Assembly (NCBI RefSeq): GCF_002994745.2
Contig: NC_037092.1
Location: forward strand, 77,199,824 to 77,263,823
DNA from: Rosa chinensis
Taxonomy: Eukaryota; Streptophyta; Magnoliopsida; Rosales; Rosaceae
Direction: 5' to 3'
Length of the DNA stretch: 64,000 bases
The notes beneath the pieces are model-generated. The model did not search any database. It had not been told where the DNA came from and saw only the letters and a program-made list of their open reading frames with translations. This document shows, piece after piece, positions 33,065-45,884 of the stretch (position 1 is the stretch's first letter; each line of letters begins with the position of its first letter). The position numbers and the translations under genes are program-made.

Positions 33065-35242
33065 ATGGAGTTCTGTAAATTTGCCTTGGATAATGCTCAA
33101 GACCCTAACCACATTAGCTGTCCTTGCACTAATTGTGGAAATGTTGAATATTTTTCTGCTGGTGTAATTAAGGATCATTTGTTTGTGAATGGAATTCATG
33201 AGAGTTATGAGAAATGGACTGAGCATGGGGAGGCTATGGTGGAATTAGGAATAGCTAAAGATAGTAATGGCATGGAAACAGACTCAGATCAATCCGAATC
33301 TGTGGATGGTAATAAGGGCAGAATATGAAGTAGAAGTAGGTAGTGACGTAGAGCTGGAAAGTGAAGAGGATTAAGAGCTTTCAAATGAGTGTAACGACTT
33401 TAGAAACTTTGTTGATGATGGTAATAAACCTTTATATCCTGGTTGTGATAGTCATACAAAGTTGAATGTCCTCGTAAGGCTTTAGAACTTGAAAGCGAAG
33501 CACGGTATGAGTGATGTTGCTTACTATGATTGGCTGATTGCCTTCGCAGAGTTTCTTCCAGCATGTAATGAGATACCTGCCTCTGTGTATGAAGCGAAGA
33601 AGACCTTGAGTGCTCTAGGAATGGATTACACTAAAATTCATGCCTGCCCTAACGATTGTATTTTTTATAGAAAAGAGTATGCTGATGAAATTAAGTGTCC
33701 TACATGTGGTCTTTCAAGGTGGAAAGTAGGTAAAAACTCCAAAGAGAGGGAAGGTGTACCTGCAAAGGTACTATGGTACTTTCCCCCTATTCCTAGGTTT
33801 CGAAAAATGTTTCAATCAAGTGAAACATGTAAGAGTCTGATTTGACATGCTACGGACCGAAAACGTGATGGCTTGATGAGTCATCCGGCAGATGCAGCTT
33901 CGTGGAAGTTAGTAGATGATAAATTTCCAGACTTTGGTTATGACCCTGGAAACCTAAGACTTGCTTTGTGAGCAGATGGGTTCAATCCCCATAGTTCATT
34001 AAGTAGTAAGTATAATTGTTGGCCGGTAATTCTTGTGATCTACAATCTGCCTACATGGTTAATAATGAAGAGAAAACACATGATGCTATCATTATTGATA
34101 TCCGGGCCAAAACAATCAGGAAATGACATCGATGTGTACTTGGCACCTTTGATAGACGACTTAAAGTTGTTGTGGGAAGGAGTTAGGGGAGTTTATGATG
34201 CAAGACTAAATGAATACTTTACTCTCAAAGGTGTACTATTCTGGACGATCAACGATTTTCCAGCTTACGGTAACCTTTCTGGGAGTATTGTAAAAGGGTA
34301 TAATGCATGCCCTATTTGCCTTGAAAAAACAGAACCTACAAGGCTAGTTAATGGAGGGGAAATGGCCTACATTGGCCATTTGAGGTTTTTAGGAAGAAAC
34401 CATCCCTATCGAAAGCAAAAGGCTGCTTTCAATAACTTCCCTGAGCATTCACCTCCTTCTGTGCCTTTGACTAGTGAATAAGTATTGGGTAGGGTAGAGC
34501 AAGAAGTTCGGAATTGGCCTTTTGGAAAGAAATATCCTCATCCTCCTTATAAAGGTGCGGATGATGAAACCAGGCCTTGTTGGAAGAAAAAGTCTATATT
34601 TTTTTAACATGAGTACTGGAAATTTCTACCTGTTCGGCACTGCCTCGATGTGATGCATATTGAGAAAAATGTATGTGATAGTCTAATAGGGACCTTGTTG
34701 AATATTCCGGGAAAAACAAAGGATGGGGTGAAAACTTGGTTAGATCTGGTGGAAATGGGTATTAGATTAGGATTGAGGCCTAATCTTGAAGGTCCCAAAA
34801 AGGAGCGCTTGCCATTGGCAAGCTGGAACCTAACAGTAGGTGAAAAAACATGTATGTGTAGGTCTTTTTTTAATATGAAGGTTCCTAAAGACTATTCCTC
34901 CAATATATCAAAACCTAGTTTCCATGGATGATTTAAGGCTTAGTGGACTTAAATCCCATGATTGTCATGCCTTAATGCAACAACTCCTCCCTGTTGCCAT
35001 TCGAGGTGTGCTTGAAAAACCGGTGAGAATTGCCGTTATCAGGTTATGCATATTTTTTAATGAAATCTGCAGCAAGACTATTGATGTGTCAAGGCTGCCG
35101 AAAATCCAAAGTGAACTTGTTCGAACATTATGTGAGTTGGAAAAGTACTTTCCCCCATCCTTTTTTGACATAATAGTTCATCTAACAGTCCACTTAGTTA
35201 GAAAGGTGGAGTTATGTGGACCGGTTTGCTTTCGATGGATGT
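33065..35242 (+). pseudogene. CACTA TNPD transposase relic, 5' part
   Basis: Reads through the TNPD domains in order: a transposase-associated zinc-binding block (CPCTNCGN...VIKDHLFVNGIHESYEKW, about 33110-33220); the Transposase_21 core (KLNVLVRL*NLKAKHGMSD, about 33455-33510; ACPNDCIFYRKEY; CPTCGLSRW; LLISGPKQSGNDIDVYLAPL; NACPICLEKT); and the DUF4218 region (LPVRHCLDVMHIEKNVCDSL, about 34630-34685; LPKIQSELVRTLCELEKYFP). Stops interrupt it at about 33326, 33373, 33484, 33843 and 34480. It is cut at 35242 by a second CACTA element and resumes at 40094. Confidence 0.85.
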
Positions 35243-37109
35243 CACTATGCCAATAACCTCATCAGACGACAGACAAGTTGATTTATGTCGTCTGATATAT
35301 TTTAACGACAGACAATGAAAAAACTGTTGTCTGAATATAACAACATACCATGGTAAGTTAGTTTTGAGAATTAGGTTTGTCTTGACACAACATTTATCTG
35401 TCGTCTAATCAAAGGAGATAAATTTGATTTCAGCTCATGTCGTACCTGTTTATTCTATTTTTTGTTCAGACGACATTTATCTGTCGTCTCATCAAAGGAG
35501 ATAAATTGACCTTGAATTTTGTCTTGGCTTTTTTTTTTTTGGCACAACGTGAAGCGATATATGCAGAATTTTAAAGTTATTTCTCTGTCCCCGACAAATT
35601 TATCAAACTCGATCTAAACCTTTCCCAGCTTCTTCTTACACAACACTACCTTCTCTCACCCAAATTGAACCCAAGTTCGTGCCGCCAAATCGAAGTTCTC
35701 ACCCAAATAAAAAATCCAACTGAATCAAAACCTAACCCTTCGATTCATACCCCTCTTCGAGAAAGAAAGGAAACCTTAATCTGCATCTGATCCAGACTTT
35801 GTTTCAAAACCTAACCCTCCAATTCATACCCCTCTTCGCGAAATCATCCAAACCTCATTGCTCATTTCATGGGTGTCAATCAGTAGTTCTTTATCTATGC
35901 TGGTAAGCCCTTAGATTCTGGGTTTTGGTTTTGGGGATTTAGGGCTTTAATAGGAAATTTCCTTTGAATCTTGATTTTTTTTTTTCTGGGTTATATTCGA
36001 ATTGGGGATGGAAGGTTATCAAAGCAGATATAAGTGTTAGGGTTTTTTATTGAAGTCGAATTTGGTGTTAAACGTCTGTTTAGAAATTAGGATTGCTTGT
36101 GTTATATCAGTAAATATGCATAGAATCAACTTTGAATTGCAGTATTAGATTTGCACTTGTTCTTCCTCTTTTGCAACCTTTTCTTTATTACTATTAATTA
36201 GACCTTCATAGACCACTTTCATGAACATAGGTCTTTGCACTTGTTCTTCCTTACTTTGAGATTTCGTGTAATGGGTTTGTATTTGTATTGTTTTGCTGGT
36301 ATATTTTTGTGTGGCTTTCAGATTTCATTTTAGTTTGATGCTACCTAAACAAGGTACCCTGTTGCGTTAAGCACTCTGAAACACTGCAGCAATTTTTGGA
36401 TGAGATTTTTTTTTTTTTTGGTTTGATTACAGTTTAAAGGTGGGATTTTGATTTATGTAGAAAGAGGAGAAAAAGCGATTTTGAAATAATAGCTAAGAAT
36501 GGTGTTAATGGGTTTTAGTCCTCTGTTCATCATTTGCATTATAAGGATGGCCTCAGTTAGTGTTACTCTTGTCTTTTGGAGCTCAAGTAGGTGATATTGT
36601 GTTTGGGCTAATAGAGTTATGGATCTAGGAAGATGTTATTTTGTGTATGCCTTTGCTGCTTTAGACCCTATATCATTAAACTATGGACCTTCTGGTCTGC
36701 TATCAACCTTTGTGCATGATGTGGTAATTGCTATGAACCTTTCATATTGTACGCTCCAGACCTTAATGATCTCTATTTTAACCAGATTATAATACGAAAG
36801 GTGCCTTTTGGCTTTTCAATTTTCACGGTTTATTGGGATATTGTCATCTCTCTTTCCTGTACATGACTATTGAAATATAAGATTAGTGTTTTGATAAGAA
36901 CCCGCATCTGAAAAACTAGTCTTTATAATACTCTTGTTGCTGTCTTCCTCAATTATAGCTCTTTGCTATTATCTGTTTAAAACATAATTGTAATTTTGTG
37001 TAAATGGACATTCTTGAGAGTGAAATTTGTGATAGTTAATGGTTTCAAGTGCGTAATTGACCGAGTGTAATGTCTATGATTTCTAATTACTTTGTTTCTC
37101 TGCCAGTAG

Positions 37110-37220
37110 CCGAAGCAAATCCATGAGATCAAGGATTTCCTCCTGACTGCAAGAAGGAAGGATGCCCGTTCTGTGAAAATCAAGAAGACGAAGGACGCAG
37201 TCAAGTTCAAGGTTCGATGC
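37110..37220 (+). pseudogene. Captured exon of 60S ribosomal protein L38
   Basis: 111 nt after a GCCAGTAG acceptor reads [37 protein letters not shown]: eL38 residues 2-38. A possible upstream exon ends ATGCTG/GTAAGC at 35897-35902, which would supply an in-frame start. The rest of L38 (about 30 residues) is absent. No stops in the exon. Confidence 0.88.
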
Positions 37221-37826
37221 AACCTTTTCTTTATTACTATTAAGGAAGCTTTTGCAACTCGTATTTCTGGATCTGCTGACCTTTACAAAGTAAGCATGGC
37301 TGTTTCATAAATTATTGTTGAATAGTGACTATTACCCTTAATTTCATTTCGTGTTTTATGACTGTCAAACTTGTTAAGCTATCTTGACTAAAACTGGCAG
37401 AACACCAGATACCCCTCCTTACTAGGATGCTTTTATAGAGATGCACCCTCATGCTCATGCTTAACATTATTGACCGTGTATTTTTCTCTTCTAGTTTCTA
37501 TAGGACCCCTAAATATAATGTTTAAAGTTTCTCTTTGTATAATTGAAAGAAGTAGGTACCAATGCTGCAACCTAGAATTAGTAATATTATTTCTTTTATC
37601 TTATGATGCTACCTATCAATTTCATAACGTCGATGTTGGATTATTCTACCTGAGAAAGTGTTGGCTTCTCTTTTGAATTGTTATGGATTTTCCTTCTATG
37701 AAACTTAATGAACTATAGCTTTGTACTGTGTATATGTTTGCTTAATGTCACTTGTCTTTGTTATGTGTTCACTTTCGGTTTCGCTAATGATATTTATTCT
37801 CTTTTGTATTACCTCTTTTTCGGCAG

Positions 37827-37912
37827 TGCATGGGAATTTGCCTTCTCAAAGCCAGTTAGCGGATTAGGAATTCGTTGTTACTCAGCATTCAGCTGTACCA
37901 AAGGGGATTTTG
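37827..37912 (+). other. Exon-like segment inside the second CACTA, unassigned
   Basis: 86 nt bounded by TTTTTCGGCAG and G/GTGAGC reads AWEFAFSKPVSGLGIRCYS and AFSCTKGDFG. Splice borders and composition suggest another captured exon. I do not recognise the donor gene. A second such segment ([15 protein letters not shown], about 37230-37275) precedes GTAAGC. Confidence 0.35.
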
Positions 37913-38517
37913 GTGAGCTTGTGTTTCTTTGTTTTTGTAGAAATTATGAGACTATTTTGGAAAAGAATTTAAACTATTTTCTGTGAATAACTGATTATGT
38001 TTAGAAATTGTGATTGCTTGTGTTATCAGTCATTATAGCGATTTCACTGCTGCTGACTTTGTGGACCATCCACCTCCACTTTCAGTTCTGGAGACTGTAG
38101 CTACTGTATAATGGTTGCATTATAGTTAATACAGAGAGGAATTCTTCATTTTAAGATCTTGTCAGTATATATTCAATGACAGAATCTGAAGAAAGAGACA
38201 AGATGAAAGGCATGTAGCAAATCAACTGCGCGCCAGTCAAAGAACAAACCACCGGTCATTTTGGAATGATATTGCCACTCCATTTTTGCTTCTTGCAGAA
38301 ACTAATCCCCTATAGTCAAAGCCTCAAAGGCTAATCAAGTGCTTCACATTCCCTGGAAATATCAAAACAGATCCCACAATAGCATGTCCCTGGTATAACT
38401 TTTCTCTCATTGATTCTCATTATAGTGCCTTTGCTTGGTTTTCACTTAATTTCAAACTGATAAAAGTCTCTCCATCCTTACAACCTGTGGTTGAAAAATT
38501 TGATCATGTAAGCGATT

Positions 38518-38970
38518 ATGGCAAGAACAGGCGATAAGAATATACAAGCCAAGCTGATGGGTATGTCTTCGTTTTTTTTCTTTCATTCATTTGTATGCAT
38601 GAATTGGCCTAATACTGATTGGCAATCTATTCTTGTTTAATATATACATGATATGTTTGTTTAGGGAAAGCAATCGAGTTCTGTGAGGATCCATGATCAA
38701 ATTATGTTCTCAAGTTACCTCTTTGACTACCATTTAGGAATTCAGAATTTTGTCTATGCCCAAAAGTTAGTTTCCTGTGGAAAAGCACTTCCCTTTGTAT
38801 TGTTACATTTTGTGCTTTAAAAATTTAGTATTGAACATCAGCAAGAGGAATAGATGTTGGTTGATTCACTATATTATGGATTTCGCAGGTGCTTCTTGGG
38901 ACATTGGAGTTGGGAAAACAAGTTTGGTATTGAGATTTGTCACAGGAAAATTTTTGGAGTACCATGTTAC
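38518..38970 (+). pseudogene. Captured 5' exons of a Rab5/RABF2-like small GTPase
   Basis: Exon 1 (ATG at 38518) reads MARTGDKNIQAKL, like the RABF2 N-terminus. Exon 2 starts at 38889 (TTTCGCAG/GTGCTTCTTGG) and reads VLLG, then after a 1-nt deletion IGVGKTSLVLRFVTGKFLEY, the P-loop (GxxxxGK[ST]) and following helix. The frameshift at about 38901 and the absence of switch I/II and later G boxes show a non-functional fragment. Rab5 homologues control endosomal trafficking. Confidence 0.75.
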
Positions 38971-39240
38971 TTTTAACATCAGACCATCAGAGTCTTTGTT
39001 ATTGTATAATTTTTCATTATTCGTGCATGTTCTTTCGCATCAGCATTATAGTATAATTCATTGCTTCTAACATGTGTAAGCTGCAGGAATCACCAATTGG
39101 AGCAGATCTCTTCACTCAACTTCTGTCATTGAATGAAGCTACCATAAAATTTGACTTGTATTAAAAGTTTTTTGACTTGTATTTCATTTGTTTAGTCCAA
39201 TGGTAACTGAAATAATGTTGGTTGATGTTGTCACAAAAAA

Positions 39241-39438
39241 ATGGTCCTCACTTTGGAAGCAGAGATCTATCAGGGCAGAAATGATCAGGAAGCAGAGATG
39301 ATCCTTAGTCTGCAGAAGGCAAGTAGAAAACAAGTTGTGATGTCTTTGACCAAGGCAGTAGATACACTGCTGATTACTCATGGGACAAGTACACCCTTCA
39401 TGAAGGACCTTTTGAGGAGGTTGGAGCAACCGTGCTGA
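39241..39438 (+). other. Unassigned open frame near the right end of the second CACTA
   Basis: A 65-aa frame containing AVDTLLITHGTSTPFMKDLL, protein-like in composition. It could be a further captured fragment. No confident identity. Confidence 0.25.
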
Positions 39439-40093
39439 AATTTTTATCAATGGAGTATATTAGTTTATACTGCTGTTAACAGACTGTATTTTATGATTTG
39501 AGTATGACTTTTTCATCATTGGGATATATGATAGTACTTTGGAAGTTATATATATATCTTTTTTGATAATATTAAACAATAGAAAGTTACCAACAACTGT
39601 TGTTTGAAACAAGTACACACAACAGAAAGACCAAAGACACTACAAGCATCTACACATTCAAAGGACATTTAACTGTCTTTTTACAACAAGAGATACAATA
39701 GATAACTAACAACGGATGTTGTTTCAATAAAGTTCACACAACAAATTTAGCAAAGGAACATTGAAATTCTACACATTCAGACGACATTTTATTGTCGTCT
39801 CAGATTAAAACAAACAACAGATTATTTGTAAAGTCTGTTGCTAGAGTTTGACAACAACAACATTTGACTGTCGTTCTATTTGATATCTAACCACATATAC
39901 TTACAATTTGTGCATATTTAAGCACATTCAGACGACAGATTTTTTTTAGGTGTCTGTCGTCTGAGTGAACTTCTGACGTCGGGCTTTACCCGTCGTCTGA
40001 ACGTCAATCAGATATCAGCTTAATAGACGACAGATTTTCTTCATATCAGACGACAGTCAATGTCTGTCGTCTGATGGGTTTGTTGGCATAGTG

Positions 40094-41371
40094 TGTATCC
40101 ATTCGAAAGGTATATGAAGGTGTGTAAAGGATATATGCGAAACAGAAATAGGCCGGAAGGTTGCATTGCCGAGTCTTACATTGCTGAAAAGGTGGTTGAG
40201 TTGTTGGCAGAAACTTTCTTTGACGACAAAACTATTGGCATCCCGGCTGCCCCCAACATAGATGACAAGCCTACCTTAGGTGCTACAGTTGTTAGTGTTT
40301 ATGGGAAGTTATTTGACCAAGCTCATCTCTGTGTGCTTCAAAACACAGATGAATTCAGAAGTTACTTTCGGTAATTTACTGTCCCTCTATCTAGCTTTAT
40401 GATTTCTGTTAATATTTTAAGTTAAGTTAACACAAACATTCACTAATACTATACCCCTGTTTGTTGGTTATTGCAGTGAACACATAGAATATTTATAGAG
40501 GGAGTTTCCAAGATTCAAAAAGAATGACAAGTAGCTTACGGACAAGCAAAACAAGACAATTGCTGATTGGTTGAAAGAGAGGGTAAGTATGTTGATGCAG
40601 TAAGTCCATTTTTAAACTTCATATATAGCAATTGTTTATTGTTTAAATTTGATTTACATTACCACATATAATTATGTTGCTAACTAAAGGACATTAACTG
40701 TTTTGCGGCTTACTTCGCAGGTTGCTGATCAACTCAGTGAATCAGATTGTGATATACCTGAGATAGTGAGGTGGCTTGCAAATAAACCAAGCAATGAAGT
40801 TCCAAAGTTTAGTGGTTACAAAATAAGGGGAGTTCAGTATAACACGAAGACCCGTGATGATCTTCGATCAACGCAAAATAGTGGTGTATACGTGCTTGCT
40901 GAGACACCACAAGTTGCGAGTGCTAGGGATAAAAGGCTTATTATAGATGATATGAGCTTTTATGGGGTGATTAATGAAATATGGGAGCTAGACTATGAGA
41001 AGTTTAGAATCCCTATATTTAAGTGCGATTGGGTAGAGAATGGAAGGGGTGTTAAAGTAGATGATATAGGGTTCACGTTGGTGAATCTGAATAGGAAAGG
41101 TCATCTAAAGGACACTTTTGTTTTGGGAAACTGTGTTGAGCATATCTTTTATGTTGAAGACCCTGTTGATCCTGTGTGGTCAGTTGTTATAAGAACTCCA
41201 ACAAGATATTACAAAGACTTTATTATTGATGATGAGCTTGGTGACATTGGACTTGTTCATCGTCCCATCGCCACAGTGATGCCATCAATTGAGTTATCTG
41301 GTAACTTAGCCGAGGAGGAAGAAATGGCCTACATGCGGGCAGGAAAAAAGGATATAGTTGTTGATGGATGA
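40094..41371 (+). pseudogene. CACTA TNPD transposase relic, 3' part
   Basis: Continues the DUF4218 end (YPFERYMKVCKGYMRNRNRP, EGCIAESYIAEK, 40097-40200) to a donor at about 40372. A next exon carries in-frame stops TAG at 40496-40498 and near 40533. The final exon (40721-41371) is the DUF4216 region (DDMSFYGVINEIWELDYEK, FRIPIFKCDWVENGRGVKVD), ending in a TGA stop at 41371. TNPD binds the TIRs and carries out cleavage in En/Spm elements. Confidence 0.85.
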
Positions 41372-41727
41372 TGCTGCTGTTTTAAGTTCGAAGCTATTGT
41401 TTTAAGTTCACTCATTCTTCTAGGTTGCTGATCAATTATACTTGATCAGTAGTGTTCTTTTATCTAAAACTTTTGGTGAATTGTTTGAAGTCTGATTTGT
41501 GTTGTTAAATCAAGTCGAATGAAACTTAAGGTTTATATATTTCAATGCTTGTTGATTCGCAGATATTGTATATGGTTTATATATTTCAATGCATATTGAT
41601 TCGCAGATCTTGTATATGGTTTACCTGTACTGGAATTTTTTTCTCATTAAATAACTTTGTGACCAGGTATATTAAGGTTTTTTGGGGACTTTTTTTTATT
41701 GCTAAACTACTTTTTTCTTGTGTAGAT

Positions 41728-44084
41728 ATGGCACCATCCAAATGTGCCCCACTACCAAGCAAGACTAAGGACAAGAGATTGAAACCAAAGATGAGAAAGT
41801 CCAAGTTAGGGGATTCATCATCATCAAGATCCTCTGATGCATTTATCTCAACCAAGAAGGGGAAGTCTAAAAAGAGGAAAGAGGATGAGGAGACCGGGGG
41901 ACTTAAGCTACTGAAGTGACATTGTGACACTCGAATTTCAAGGCGCAAAAGCTTAAGATAAAAGAAGGTAGTTCTCTTCAACAGAAAAGGAACTCCATGT
42001 GGGAAGGCGGCAAAGGAGATGCAATCGTACATCGGTGTGTTAGCTTGTAGGAAGATACCTATAATAAGAAGTACCTGGAGGGCCGTCACAGCCGAGGAGA
42101 AAGAGAAAATTTGGCAACGTGTGTAGGTATGTAGTGTTGGATATATGATGCTTTTGTTCTTAAGCTAAATGAGTGAATATACTATTATATTAAAGGAAGG
42201 ATTGTAACTTATATTAACTCTTGCTTTATTTCTTTTTCTGTATGCAGGTGCCATTTGTGCTTGGACCTGAAAACCGAAAAATGGTGATTGAATCTGCTGC
42301 ATCAAAATGGAGGGAATTCAAGTCTCGACTCCCTAGGAATTACATTATCCCTTTCCTGAATGATCTAGAGTCCTTAAAGTATCCTCCAGATGATTACAAA
42401 TTCACCAATGCAGATAATTGGACTGCATTTGTGGCTGAACAGACAATTCCAAAGTTTATGGTTTGTACTACATTAATGCATTACATTGTTTTTTGTAATG
42501 AATCCATATGAAAAGCTATTTAATTCAGTCCATCTGTTTTGCAGGAATTACGTCGGATCCAACAAGAGTGGCGCTCTAGGAACAAATATCCACACCGAAT
42601 GTCCCGTAAGGGATATGCAGGATTGGAGGAAGAGTTGGTTAGTTAACGATCCAACTAATTAGTGTTGAATTAAGTTGCCGACCTGTTTTTATCTTTGACT
42701 TTTACTGAACTCTTCTTTTTGGTAGTCTGAATCACTAGACAGCGACGAAGTTGATAGGGCAACACTGTGGATTAAAGGACGGCAGACCAAGCAGGGCACA
42801 TTCAAGGATGAAGAGACAAAGAAGTGTGTTGAAAAAATTGTGAGTGCAATCCAGTGAAGATTTCAATGTGTATATCTAATGTTATGTTGATAATATGCTT
42901 ATTTTCTATACTGTCAATATGTTAGGTTACCTTGAAGGAGAATGTTGCTACTGGAGAACTAAACACTTATGGAAGTGATGATGTATTGACGTTGGCTTCG
43001 GGGACTCCTGAGCATCTTGGAAGAGTGCGAGGCGTGGGAGGCTATGTGAATCCCTCGTCGTACTTCCACCTCCCTAAACGTAGAAAGGAGTCCATCCAAG
43101 AAACGGTTAGAGTGAGTGTGCAGAAAATTCTACAAGAGGAAAAAGCAAACATCATTGAAGAGGCTAAGGAGAAGATCATTGAAGAGGCTAAGGAGAAGAT
43201 TTTACAAGACCATAGAGACAAAATCATTGAAGAGGCCAAGGAGAAGATAATTGCATATGAGAGGGCATTTTGGGTTGCTCAATTTGCACAGTTAGAAGCA
43301 AAGGTAGATGGAAAAGCTAAAGCAGGAAATACTCTGGTGATTGAGAAAAGTCCGCTACGATTTTCTGTGCAGGGTAGTTGTTTCAAAACCATTGAACATG
43401 AAGAACCAAGCGAGGATCGGGTGGAAGAAGAAGCAGTGAATCTTGTTAAATATAAATCAGTTCAAAAGGCACTAATTAAAATTTTAGATGCAATGGAGGA
43501 ACAACTGGTGCCTTCCACAGTGCCAAAGAAGAAGGAGATTCATGACAAATCTATTTCTGTCTCCACCACCAAGGAGATTGAGGAAGTGTTTTGCGTGGAC
43601 AAGGTTGCAGATAATGCAAAACAGCAAGAAGATCAAGAGCATGATGTGCCCGTAGAATATGCAGATTTGACAAAGCAAGGATTCAAATCAAAGGAATCCA
43701 CATTGGTTTGTGAAATTAGTGCAGATTAGTATAGTTATACACACACACACATATGTATATATATTGGAATTTATGCCTAGTTGTTTGTTGCAGCCAATTG
43801 GAACTGAGGTTGAGGCCAAGTCAGCGTTAGGTTCAATTGACCATATTGTAGCTCTTGCTACTGTTATTGAATGCGATGACCCCTCCCAAACTTGTCATGG
43901 TTATCCACTGGGAGATAGTAATATGCGAGTTTCGATCTATTGTGCTATAGAGGAGAAAGCAAAAGTTTCATTTCCTATGCCCAATGAAATTGAAACTATT
44001 AAGCAAGCCATGGGAAGTTGGGTAGCATGGCCGAAAGACCTGGTCATAAGGTCACCTGAAAAGGTAATTTCTTATTATAATTAT
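41728..44084 (+). pseudogene. CACTA TNPA-like gene relic (Transposase_24 type)
   Basis: The first exon (ATG 41728) is Lys/Ser-rich (KDKRLKPKMRKSKLGDSSSS) and ends in a stop at 41917-41919. Spliced pieces follow: 42248 onwards (VPFVLGPENRKMVIESAASK, WREFKSRLPRNYI), 42546-42637 (ELRRIQQEWRSRNKYPHRM), 42726-42840 (TLWIKGRQTKQGTFKDEET), and 42926 onwards (LKENVATGELNTYGSDDVLT). The last exon holds three tandem repeats of EEAKEKI(I/L), a likely coiled coil, at about 43150-43250. This is the usual plant Transposase_24 arrangement; in En/Spm the equivalent protein binds sub-terminal repeats. Disabled by at least one stop. Confidence 0.72.
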
Positions 44085-44189
44085 TAACAATAAGTTTGGT
44101 ATTTCATATTAACTTGCTCTATAATGTAACCTCAAAAGATCAGAAGGCCTTACATTAATTGTCTAAATTTGTTGTAAAAACTTACTAAG

Positions 44190-45614
44190 GATAAAACTGA
44201 GAGGAGGAAGAGAAAGAAAGGGGTTCAAGATGAAGATGAAAACTCTGCGTTACTAGCTAGCTTGAAGTCATTGGGACCTTCCTTGCCAGCTGCATTGAAG
44301 ACACTTTGCGATTGGAGTGAGGAAACATTTAAAGATAGGCGTGCTATCACATTCGAAATGGAGTATTAAATTATTTGGGTATCAACGGAAGATGTTTATA
44401 CTAGCATCAGATGTTCAAAGAATTGCAAGCATGACAGAAGTTACTGGAAACTGCATAGTGGTATACCAGAGGTAAATAAAAAGTCTTTTTATATAATTTT
44501 TGTTATATATTCTATATCCCTAAATGTATTGATGTGAATTTCTTGTTGCTGAGTTCAAACTTGGTATATATGCATGTTAGGTACCTTTATGATGTCTTGA
44601 ATCAATATAAAATGCTGGATATGGTTGCTTTTGTTGATCCTTCATTGATCGGTGGAATTGGTTGTGGGGATGGCCATGCGAGGTCACAGCACATCAAGGA
44701 TAGGCTCACAACGGCAAAACAAGGCCAGATGTTCATGCTGCCTTATAACTCAGAGTAAGTGATTCATGAAAGTTTTCTGTTATACATGTGATACTTTGCA
44801 TTTCTATTTAAGTAAGGATTTGCAAAGTGGAGAACTAAACGTACACTTGTTAATTCTTTGTATATAGTCAACATTAGATGCTCACTATGGTGGATCTGAA
44901 CAAAGAAATTGTTTATTTCATGGATCCCATGAAGAGGCGGTTTACCCACTGGAAAATGGAGATCAGTTGTTGATATGTAAGTCATAGTCTACATATATTA
45001 CAATTTTTAAGTTATCGAATACTAAAACTGATGGAAAGAAGAAACTGACTGTAACATCAAACTTTAAGTGTCAATTTCTTTACATGCAAAAACTGATATT
45101 GTGGTAGTTCTATTTTAGTGCCATTGCTATGTATAATGCACACAAGGGAAGGAAAGGCCAGAGTTCAGTTTTGTGGAAAAATTTATCGGTACGCATGCAT
45201 GTCTACACTAGTTTGGAACTTGAAATTGTGCTTCTGTTTACCTGGTGCATATTTTGACTAGGTTCTGTTTGTTGTTGAATTTATCGTTGTTCAATTCTTA
45301 GGGTATTCCTCCCCAACCTAATGCTAAGGACTGTGGGTACTTTGTGATGCGCTACATGAGAGATATAATTGAGGATAAGGATTTAACATTTGTCAACAAG
45401 GTATACACTCGTAATTAAGATCTGTTTGGTCTTCTAGCTATATGTGTTTGAATGATGATCTGTTTGGTACTGTTGACCGACACTTTATATAACTTCGCTT
45501 TGTTACTTGAAATCATTTCAGTGGGAAAGGAGAAGCAACCTTGTGTATAGCCAAGAGGACATTGATGTGATGCGGTGTGAGGGGGCAAAGTTTGTCGTCA
45601 AGTCATATATGTAG
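44190..45614 (+). pseudogene. CACTA-encoded ULP1-like cysteine protease relic
   Basis: Exons read ENSALLASLKSLGPSLPAAL, VDPSLIGGIGCGDGHARSQ, then H*MLTMVDLNKEIVYFMDP (44872 onwards), and GIPPQPNAKDCGYFVMRYM (45301 onwards), ending at TAG about 45612. The Cys in KDCGYF (TGT 45332-45334) is the C48-family nucleophile; the catalytic His would be the H before TAG. That TAG (44875-44877) stands where HWM expects TGG, a nonsense mutation. ULP1 domains in plant CACTA and Mutator elements resemble SUMO proteases; their role in transposition is unsettled. Non-functional here. Confidence 0.75.
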
Positions 45615-45811
45615 GAGCCATTTAGTGGTAGGCTGAAGGAAACTGCAGATCATTTTGTTTAGTGCTTCTGCTGATAGATGCATATGAATATTGCTAGCAG
45701 TAGCTGCATGCACATAGATGCATATATATGGTTTTGGAACAAGTATATTGTCTTCTGCTGTTTTCATGGTGCAGCTAGAATGTGGTTTCTTTACTTGCAG
45801 CATGCAGTTGG

Positions 45812-45881
<70 letters not shown>
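45812..45881 (+). repeat. (AT)n(GT)n compound microsatellite
   Basis: About 14 AT units pass directly into about 20 GT units in the 3' part of the large CACTA. The open frames of Tyr/Ile and Cys/Val repeats here are translations of the microsatellite. Confidence 0.97.

Positions 45882-45884
<3 letters not shown>

Larger units (their letters stand above)
35243..40093 (+). mobile_element. Second gene-fragment-carrying CACTA, inserted in TNPD
   Basis: The left end CACTATGCCAATAACC and right end (reverse complement) CACTATGCCAACAAACC are near-perfect TIRs, each followed by ATCAGACGACAGACA. Sub-terminal CAGACGACAG and GTCGTCTG words crowd both ends. The TSD is TGT (35240-35242 and 40094-40096), and excising the element plus one TSD restores the TNPD reading RWMYPFERYM. 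No transposase. Inside are exons of RPL38 and a Rab5-like GTPase plus other exon-like segments, all on the + strand. Confidence 0.93.
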
